A DNA stretch of 64,000 bases from Iodidimonas sp. SYSU 1G8 (GTDB lineage Bacteria > Pseudomonadota > Alphaproteobacteria > SMXS01), in contig NZ_JBBYXJ010000001.1 in NCBI RefSeq assembly GCF_039655775.1, positions 186,001 through 250,000 on the forward strand, in the 5' to 3' direction. Below the pieces are notes generated by a model, which was given only the letters and a program-made list of their open reading frames with translations, was not told the origin of the DNA and did not search any database. Shown here piece by piece: positions 58,341-64,000 of this stretch. Positions within the stretch are counted from its first letter, which is position 1. Every line of letters starts with the position of its first letter. The position numbers and the translations under genes were made by a program.

Positions 58341-59645
58341 ATGACTGTCACGCTGGGAACGCCGCTCGATCTACCATGCGGCATTACGCTGCCCAATCGC
58401 CTGTGCAAGGCGGCGATGACCGAGGGTCTGGCCGATCCGCAATTGCGGGCGACCAGCAAGCATGCGGTCCTTTACAAGCGGTGGGCCGAAGGCGGCATAG
58501 GCCTGTCGCTGACCGGCAACGTGCAGATCGACCGCAACCACCTAGAGCGTCCCGGCAACGTGGCGATCGACGGCAATGGCGGCCTCGACGAACTGAAGGC
58601 CTATGCCGAGGCGGGCAGGACCGGCGGCACCGAGCTGTGGATGCAGATCAATCATCCCGGCCGGCAGGAGCCGGCCTCGATCAGCGCCCGGCCGCGCGCG
58701 CCGTCCGATGTTCGGCTCGGCTCCAGCGAAGCGGCGTTCGGCACGCCCATTCCGCTGACCCATGACGAGATCGTCGATATCATCCGCCGCTTCGCCCATG
58801 TGGCCGAGACGGCCAAGGCGACCGGCTTTACCGGCGTGCAGATCCATGCCGCCCACGGCTATCTCCTGAGCAACTTCCTGTCGCCCGTGGTCAACCGCCG
58901 GACCGATCAGTGGGGCGGTCCCATCGAGAACCGCGCCCGGCTGCTGCTCGACATCGTCCGCACGGTCCGCGAGGCGACCGGCAGGCATTTCGGCATTTCG
59001 GTGAAGCTGAACTCGTCGGATTTCCAGCAGGGCGCGTTCACGCTGGATGAATGCCGTCAGGTCGTCGGCTGGCTGGGCGAGGCGGGCATCGACCTGCTCG
59101 AGGTCTCAGGCGGTACCTATGAACAGCCCGCCATGGTCGGACAGAAGGGCAGCGCCAGGACCTGGCAGGACCCGCTGAAGGAATCGTCCCGCGCCCGCGA
59201 GGCCTATTTCGTCGAATACGCCAAGGCGATCCGTCCCGCGGCGACCATGCCGCTGATGGTGACCGGCGGCTTCCGGACCCGCGAGGCCATGGAATCCGCG
59301 CTCAATGATGGCTCGCTCGACGTGGTCGGCATCGCCCGGCCGCTGTGCGGCGACACGGAGTGCCCTGGCCAGCTGATCCGGGGCGAGATCGACGCGCTGC
59401 CCGCCTATGAGCACACACTGGTCGTGCGCGAGGAAGAGGCGCCCGATCTCAGCCCCTCGCACCGGTCCCTGCTGCAGCAGCATGGCCAGCAGGGCTGGTT
59501 CTGCGTCAACATCATCCGCATGGGTGAAGGCAAGGAACCGGCGCTGGACATGGGCTGCCTCGAGGCCGCCCGCGCTTATGACGAAAACGAGGCCGCGACC
59601 AATGAGCGGCGCAAGGCCGCGCTCGATATGGCGCCTGCCGAATAG
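58341..59645 (+). CDS. NADH:flavin oxidoreductase, Old Yellow Enzyme family
   Basis: A 434-residue FMN enzyme. ATG at 58341 follows AGGGGAG. It has the TIM-barrel layout: LPNRLCKAAMTEGLAD, GLSLTGNVQID, MQINHPGRQ, VQIHAAHGYLLSNFLSP (the His/Asn ligand region HAAHGYL), a long central part, then LMVTGGFRTREAME and DVVGIARPLC. OYE enzymes reduce activated C=C bonds; the physiological substrate is unknown. It is separate from the mutase gene by 144 bases. Confidence 0.9.
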   Translation: MTVTLGTPLDLPCGITLPNRLCKAAMTEGLADPQLRATSKHAVLYKRWAEGGIGLSLTGNVQIDRNHLERPGNVAIDGNGGLDELKAYAEAGRTGGTELWMQINHPGRQEPASISARPRAPSDVRLGSSEAAFGTPIPLTHDEIVDIIRRFAHVAETAKATGFTGVQIHAAHGYLLSNFLSPVVNRRTDQWGGPIENRARLLLDIVRTVREATGRHFGISVKLNSSDFQQGAFTLDECRQVVGWLGEAGIDLLEVSGGTYEQPAMVGQKGSARTWQDPLKESSRAREAYFVEYAKAIRPAATMPLMVTGGFRTREAMESALNDGSLDVVGIARPLCGDTECPGQLIRGEIDALPAYEHTLVVREEEAPDLSPSHRSLLQQHGQQGWFCVNIIRMGEGKEPALDMGCLEAARAYDENEAATNERRKAALDMAPAE

Positions 59646-59789
59646 CAGGCCATGCGCCATCGTCAGCCGCCCATGCAACGGCGCGATTTGACACGGAAGC
59701 AGGTTTGGCGATACTCCGCCCCCAATATAGGTTGCCATCGATTTGTCATGTTAACGTGACGAACGGAAGCGTGTTCAGGGAGACCAGGG

Positions 59790-61937
59790 ATGTCGGATAC
59801 CAAGAAGCCCACCGTCGATGAATGGAAGGCGCTGGCCCAGAAGGAACTGGGGCAGACTCCGCTGGCCAATCTGGACTGGGAAACCCCCGAAGGCATCACG
59901 GTAAAGCCGCTCTACACCTCGGAGGATCTCGAGGCGATGGCGGAAGACGAAAACCTGCCCGGGTTCTTCCCGTTCACCCGCGGCGTGCGCGCCACCATGT
60001 ATTCCAACCGTCCGTGGACCGTGCGCCAGTACGCGGGCTTCTCGACCGCCGAGGAGTCCAACGCCTTCTACCGCCGTAATCTGGCCGCCGGCCAGATGGG
60101 CTTGTCGGTCGCGTTCGATCTGGCGACCCACCGCGGCTATGACAGCGATCATCCGCGCGTCGTCGGCGATGTCGGCAAGGCCGGCGTGGCCATCGACAGC
60201 GTCGAGGACATGAAAATTCTCTTCGACCAGATCCCGCTCGACAAGATGTCGGTCTCGATGACCATGAATGGCGCCGTGATCCCGACGCTCGCTTTCTACA
60301 TCGTCGCCGCCGAGGAGCAGGGCGTATCGGCCGACAAGCTGGCCGGGACCATCCAGAACGACATCCTCAAGGAGTTCATGGTCCGCAACACCTACATCTA
60401 TCCGCCGACGCCCTCCATGCGGATCATCGCCGACATCATCGAGTACACGGCCAAGAACATGCCGAAGTTCAACTCGATCTCGATCTCCGGCTACCACATG
60501 CAGGAAGCCGGCGCGACCCAGCTCCAGGAACTGGCCTTCACCCTGGCCGACGGCATGGAATATGTCCGCGCCGCCCAGGCCAAGGGCATGGACGTCGATG
60601 CCTTCGCCGGCCGCCTGTCGTTCTTCTTCTGCATCGGCATGAACTTCTTCATGGAAGTCGCCAAGCTGCGCGCGGCGCGCATGCTGTGGGCGCGGATCAT
60701 GAAGGATTTCGGCGCCAAGAAGCCGGGTTCGCTGATGCTGCGCACCCATTGCCAGACCTCGGGCGTGTCGCTGACCGAGAAGGACGCCTACAACAACATC
60801 ATCCGCACCACGGTCGAGGCCATGGCCGCGGCCTTCGGCGGCACCCAGTCGTTGCACACCAACGCGTTTGACGAAGCCGTCGCGCTGCCGACCGACTTCT
60901 CGGCCCGTCTGGCGCGCAACACCCAGCTGATCCTGCAGGAAGAGACCGGCATCACCCATGTCATCGACCCGCTGGGTGGCAGCTACTATGTGGAAAGCCT
61001 GACCAAGTCGCTGGCGGATGCCGCGTGGGAGCTGATCCAGGAAGTGGAAGCCCTGGGCGGCATGACCAAGGCCGTCGACAGCGGCATGCCCAAGCTGAAG
61101 ATCGAGGAAGCCGCCGCCCGCAAGCAGGCGCGCATCGATCGCGGCGAGGAAGTCGTTGTCGGCGTCAACAAGTACAAGCCGTCCAGCGAGCAGCCTTTCG
61201 AGGTGATGGACATCGACAACACCAAGGTGCGTGAGTCCCAGGTGATTCGCCTGAAGCACGTGCGCGAGACCCGCGACGAAGCCGCCTGTCAGGCGGCGCT
61301 GGCCGCCCTGACCGAGGGCGCGGCGGGCGATGCCAACCTGCTCGAGCTGGCGGTCAACGCGGCACGGGCCCGCGCCACGCTGGGCGAGATCTCGGATGCC
61401 ATGGAAAAGGTGTTCGGCCGTCACCGCGCCGAAATCCGCTCCATCTCCGGCGTCTATGGCGCGGCGTACGAGGGCGACGAAGGCTTCGCCAATATCCAGA
61501 AGGATATCGAGACGTTCGCCGCCGCCGAAGGCCGCCGGCCGCGCATGCTCGTCGTCAAGATGGGCCAGGATGGTCACGACCGCGGCGCCAAGGTCATCGC
61601 GACCGCCTTCGCCGATATCGGCTTCGACGTCGATGTGGGCCCGCTGTTCCAGACCCCCGAGGAAGCCGCCCGCCAGGCCGTCGAAGCCGACGTGCATGTG
61701 ATCGGCGTGTCCTCGCAGGCCGCCGGCCACAAGACCCTCGTGCCGGCGCTGATCGGGGAACTGAAGAAGCAGGGCGCGGGCGATATCCTGGTTGTTTGCG
61801 GCGGCGTCATTCCGCCGCAGGATTACGATGCGCTGTATGACGCCGGCGTTGCCGCCGTCTATGGCCCGGGCACCAATATTCCCAACGCCGCCGCCGAAAT
61901 CCTCGGCCTGCTCGACAAGAAGCGAGCGGCCGCGTAA
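59790..61937 (+). CDS. scpA: Methylmalonyl-CoA mutase, B12-dependent
   Basis: A 715-residue mutase of the single-chain ScpA/Sbm length. The N-terminal TIM barrel (residues 1 to about 560) has [21 protein letters not shown] and [19 protein letters not shown]. The C-terminal B12 domain has [20 protein letters not shown] with the axial-ligand DxHxxG, then [12 protein letters not shown]. It converts methylmalonyl-CoA to succinyl-CoA for propionate use. It needs adenosylcobalamin, which links it to the B12 riboswitch in front of nrdAB. No epimerase or MeaB gene is adjacent. Confidence 0.94.
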   Translation: MSDTKKPTVDEWKALAQKELGQTPLANLDWETPEGITVKPLYTSEDLEAMAEDENLPGFFPFTRGVRATMYSNRPWTVRQYAGFSTAEESNAFYRRNLAAGQMGLSVAFDLATHRGYDSDHPRVVGDVGKAGVAIDSVEDMKILFDQIPLDKMSVSMTMNGAVIPTLAFYIVAAEEQGVSADKLAGTIQNDILKEFMVRNTYIYPPTPSMRIIADIIEYTAKNMPKFNSISISGYHMQEAGATQLQELAFTLADGMEYVRAAQAKGMDVDAFAGRLSFFFCIGMNFFMEVAKLRAARMLWARIMKDFGAKKPGSLMLRTHCQTSGVSLTEKDAYNNIIRTTVEAMAAAFGGTQSLHTNAFDEAVALPTDFSARLARNTQLILQEETGITHVIDPLGGSYYVESLTKSLADAAWELIQEVEALGGMTKAVDSGMPKLKIEEAAARKQARIDRGEEVVVGVNKYKPSSEQPFEVMDIDNTKVRESQVIRLKHVRETRDEAACQAALAALTEGAAGDANLLELAVNAARARATLGEISDAMEKVFGRHRAEIRSISGVYGAAYEGDEGFANIQKDIETFAAAEGRRPRMLVVKMGQDGHDRGAKVIATAFADIGFDVDVGPLFQTPEEAARQAVEADVHVIGVSSQAAGHKTLVPALIGELKKQGAGDILVVCGGVIPPQDYDALYDAGVAAVYGPGTNIPNAAAEILGLLDKKRAAA

Positions 61938-61961
61938 GCGCCGTCTTTCGCAGAAGAAAGC

Positions 61962-61994
61962 AAAGCCCCGCGCGGCTATGCCGCGCGGGGCTTT
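61962..61994. terminator. Bidirectional terminator between mutase and esterase genes
   Basis: AAAGCCCCGCGCGG (61962-61975) and CCGCGCGGGGCTTT (61981-61994) form a perfect 14-bp stem with loop CTATG. The stem lies between convergent genes and has T-rich ends. Confidence 0.92.
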
Positions 61995-62010
61995 TGCGTT
62001 CGGGCGGGCC

Positions 62011-63579
62011 CTACTCGACCGACAGGCCGGTCTGCTGCTCCCACATCCGGTACCATACCGACAGCTGTGCCTTCCGGAAATCCTGCGCCGCCGCCGTGTC
62101 ATCGTCGATGACCAGGGTCTGGGGATCGGCGCCTTCATACCGGGGCCACGCCGGCAACGCCTCGCCGTTGGGATCGCCCGTCTTGGCGAAATTGGTCCAG
62201 TAGGTCTGTATCATGGCGGCGGTGCGCCGGTCCTTGTCGCTTGGGTGGGCAAGGTATGTGCCGTCCGATGCTTTGCCTTCCGGCCTGTAGTCCACGCCGA
62301 AGACGTACATCTGGTCGCCGCCATGGGGCACGCCAGTGAGTGTGCCGCGCCACTCGTCGCCCAGATAGTCGAGCCGATAGACATAGACGGGTGCGCCCGT
62401 CCGAGCAGCCATGCTGGCGAGCCCGTGCGAGCCCGCGGTGAAGATGAAGTCCGTGCCGACTTGCGACACCAGGTCGTCCTCGCGCAACGGGCCATCCGGT
62501 TCGTAGGCGGGCCGCACCGTGTCCAGCTGGATGCCGAATTTTTCCTTCAGTGTTTCGCCGGTGAAGCCCATCAGGCCGAAGACGCTGAACTCGTCGCTGG
62601 TCGAGCCGGACAGATATGGCACCCGCGCGATGTCGCCTTTCGCGAAGGACTCGGCGATGGGGGCCGTCAGCAATGTGCCGTCGACCACTGGGCCATAGGC
62701 GGGCGGCCCCTGTTCGTTGCCAAGGATCTGTTCGGCCGTGAGCGAGCGCAGTTTCGCCAGTGCCGTGGGATCATCGCCGGGTGCGCCTGCACGCGCCGCC
62801 ACCTCCAGACCCACCTTATGGGCATCGGCGAGCGCGGTGCTCGAGTTGAAAAGGCCGCCGCCCGATTGCACGATCGCCTTGGCGAACAGGCCGCGCGCCT
62901 TGGGCGAGGCGACCAGCGCATTGACGCTGGTACCACCGGCCGAAACGCCGAAGATCGTGACATTCTCCGGGTCGCCGCCGAAATGGCCGATGTTGCGCTT
63001 CACCCATTCCAACGCCGCGATCTGATCCATCAGCCAGTAATTGGCGGTGGGCTCGTCCGGATGCTCCCTAGCGGACGCGGGATGCGCGAAAAACCCCAGC
63101 CGGCCCAGTCGGTAGTTCATCGACACGAGGACGATGCCGCGCCTGGACAGTCCGGTGATGCCTTGATCGAGCGGCTTGCGTGACGATCCCAGGAAATACG
63201 CGCCGCCATGGATCTGAACCATGACGGGCAATTTCTTGCCGGCCGACTCCGGCGGCGACCAGACATTGATGCTCAGGCAATCCTCGTCCATGCGAGGACC
63301 GTCCGGCGCAGCGCCAAGCATCACCGGCTGAGGGCAGACGGCGCCGAAATCGCTGGCATCGAGAACGCCGCTCCATGGCTTGACGGCTTGCGGTGGGCGC
63401 CAGCGGAGGTTGCCGATGGGCGGAGCGGCATAGGGTATGCCGAGATAGGCCTCATAGCCGTTGATGACGGTACCGGCGATCCGCCCCTCGGCAAGCACGA
63501 TTTCCGGGGCGGCATGTGCCGAAGCGCCATAGCCGATGACTGCGGTGATCATCAGCCCGAATAGCGTCGGTCTGGCCAT
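62011..63579 (-). CDS. Carboxylesterase, type B family, exported
   Basis: A 522-residue protein with a signal peptide ending AHAAPE. The type-B esterase signature EDCLSINVW is present, as is the oxyanion-hole segment QIHGGAYFLG. The nucleophile elbow reads GVSAGG where most members have GESAGG; the Ser is intact. A SDEF Glu and a PHGGDQ His complete the triad. Substrates are likely short or medium carboxylic esters. It converges with the mutase gene. Confidence 0.9.
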   Translation of the reverse strand: MARPTLFGLMITAVIGYGASAHAAPEIVLAEGRIAGTVINGYEAYLGIPYAAPPIGNLRWRPPQAVKPWSGVLDASDFGAVCPQPVMLGAAPDGPRMDEDCLSINVWSPPESAGKKLPVMVQIHGGAYFLGSSRKPLDQGITGLSRRGIVLVSMNYRLGRLGFFAHPASAREHPDEPTANYWLMDQIAALEWVKRNIGHFGGDPENVTIFGVSAGGTSVNALVASPKARGLFAKAIVQSGGGLFNSSTALADAHKVGLEVAARAGAPGDDPTALAKLRSLTAEQILGNEQGPPAYGPVVDGTLLTAPIAESFAKGDIARVPYLSGSTSDEFSVFGLMGFTGETLKEKFGIQLDTVRPAYEPDGPLREDDLVSQVGTDFIFTAGSHGLASMAARTGAPVYVYRLDYLGDEWRGTLTGVPHGGDQMYVFGVDYRPEGKASDGTYLAHPSDKDRRTAAMIQTYWTNFAKTGDPNGEALPAWPRYEGADPQTLVIDDDTAAAQDFRKAQLSVWYRMWEQQTGLSVE

Positions 63580-63678
63580 CTGTACCTCCCCATGATCGAG
63601 AGGACCGGCGTATCCGACCCGTCTCTCCGATCACGAAGAGTAGTGGCTAAAACCCCGTTAAGGGAAGTCGCGAGGCGC

Positions 63679-64000
63679 TCAGGCCGTGACCAGGCTCGCT
63701 TCCGCCTGGCGGTCCAGATGAGCGACCAGATCGGGCGGGAGTTTCAGCCGATGACCGAGCGCCTCCAGATAGGCCTTCTCGGCCGGATGATCTGGATCGA
63801 TGGCAAGGCGCGACACCAGGTAGATCTCCGTGGCCTGCTCCTGCGTCCTGGCCGCCCCTGCGATGGCGGACAGATCGGCGGGCCGGGCGAGGGCATCGAA
63901 CACGAACGCCTTGGCTTCCGCGTCGAGCCCGAGACGATCGACCTGCTCGAAAAGCTGCTTCTGTTCATCGGCATCCACATGGCCGTCCGCCTTCGCCGCG
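63679..64000 (-). CDS. DUF533-like protein, C-terminal part (truncated by window edge)
   Basis: The frame continues upstream past base 64000. The visible part has AAKADGHVDADEQKQLFEQV, the acidic EF-like motif of DUF533/TerB-like inner-membrane proteins, then helices with YLVSRLAIDPDHPAEKAYLEAL. An ATG at 63978 is internal to this domain and is not the real start. The N-terminal membrane part lies outside. Confidence 0.82.
   Translation of the reverse strand, partial: AAKADGHVDADEQKQLFEQVDRLGLDAEAKAFVFDALARPADLSAIAGAARTQEQATEIYLVSRLAIDPDHPAEKAYLEALGHRLKLPPDLVAHLDRQAEASLVTA

Noticed and set aside
59775-62138. Long open frame on the minus strand across the methylmalonyl-CoA mutase gene
   Set aside because: It is the antisense shadow of a strongly conserved coding gene; the translation is low-complexity Gly/Arg/His/Val-rich with no motif.
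1-64000. CRISPR array, insertion sequence, integrase or prophage
   Set aside because: No regularly spaced repeats, transposase or integrase motifs were seen; one tRNA gene lacks an adjacent integrase or repeated 3' end.

Overview
The window reads as chromosomal sequence of a high-GC, Gram-negative alphaproteobacterium. The evidence is a NepR-type anti-sigma factor with EcfG-type (GGAAC-N16-CGTT) promoters, an RpoH sigma factor, a SUV3-like helicase / S4 / FdxA / CarD gene group, a fused SecDF, and a TonB-ExbB-ExbD-ExbD-TPR energy-transduction operon with two large TonB-dependent receptors. I cannot place the genus. No insertion sequence, prophage, integrase or CRISPR array was recognised. Apart from one toxin-antitoxin pair, the content looks like core and niche-adaptive chromosome.

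Layout. 1-5.3 kb: partial glutathione transferase, VanX-type dipeptidase, TatA, and a secDF-uppP envelope pair. 5.4-11.6 kb: a two-component system, then tonB-exbB-exbD-exbD and a secreted TPR protein. 11.6-16.6 kb: lipocalin, AI-2E-type permease, PRC-barrel protein, DUF3489 protein, transglutaminase and RlmJ. 16.7-22.3 kb: two paralogous TonB-dependent receptors with related leaders. 22.8-30.6 kb: a SnoaL-like protein, an MltF-like lytic transglycosylase, an RND efflux pair and a thioesterase. 30.6-34.0 kb: class I ribonucleotide reductase nrdAB behind a clear cobalamin riboswitch. 34.2-39.8 kb: MetY-like enzyme, SYLF protein, DksA-like protein, an NsrR / truncated haemoglobin pair, DUF2238 membrane protein, NUDIX hydrolase and a second SnoaL-like protein. 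40.0-45.9 kb: D,D-carboxypeptidase with SPOR domain, a small protein, PPOX protein, Tet-type efflux pump, SDR, DUF72 and a second PRC-barrel protein. 45.9-48.7 kb: divergent PepSY genes with a response regulator and kinase. 48.7-51.8 kb: GFA protein, S1/P1 nuclease, NepR, tRNA-Arg(CCT) and a thermonuclease-like protein. 51.8-58.2 kb: rpoH, carD, fdxA, TerB-like, S4 protein, SUV3-like helicase and an RHH/Doc toxin-antitoxin pair. 58.3-64 kb: Old Yellow Enzyme-like oxidoreductase, B12-dependent methylmalonyl-CoA mutase, carboxylesterase and a partial DUF533 protein.

Three regulatory themes stand out. (1) General stress response: nepR is preceded by a near-consensus EcfG promoter, and three exact GGAAC-N16-CGTT sites lie 30-70 bases upstream of two PRC-barrel genes and a transglutaminase gene, in the correct orientation. 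(2) Vitamin B12: a cobalamin riboswitch precedes class I RNR, which itself does not use B12, and the same window carries a B12-dependent mutase. This fits a cell that switches RNR class with B12 supply. (3) Nitric oxide: an NsrR-like regulator and a truncated haemoglobin diverge around a near-perfect NsrR palindrome. Smaller signals are a direct repeat at the PepSY / two-component promoter, a palindrome in front of the Tet-type pump, and a shared motif far upstream of the two receptors.
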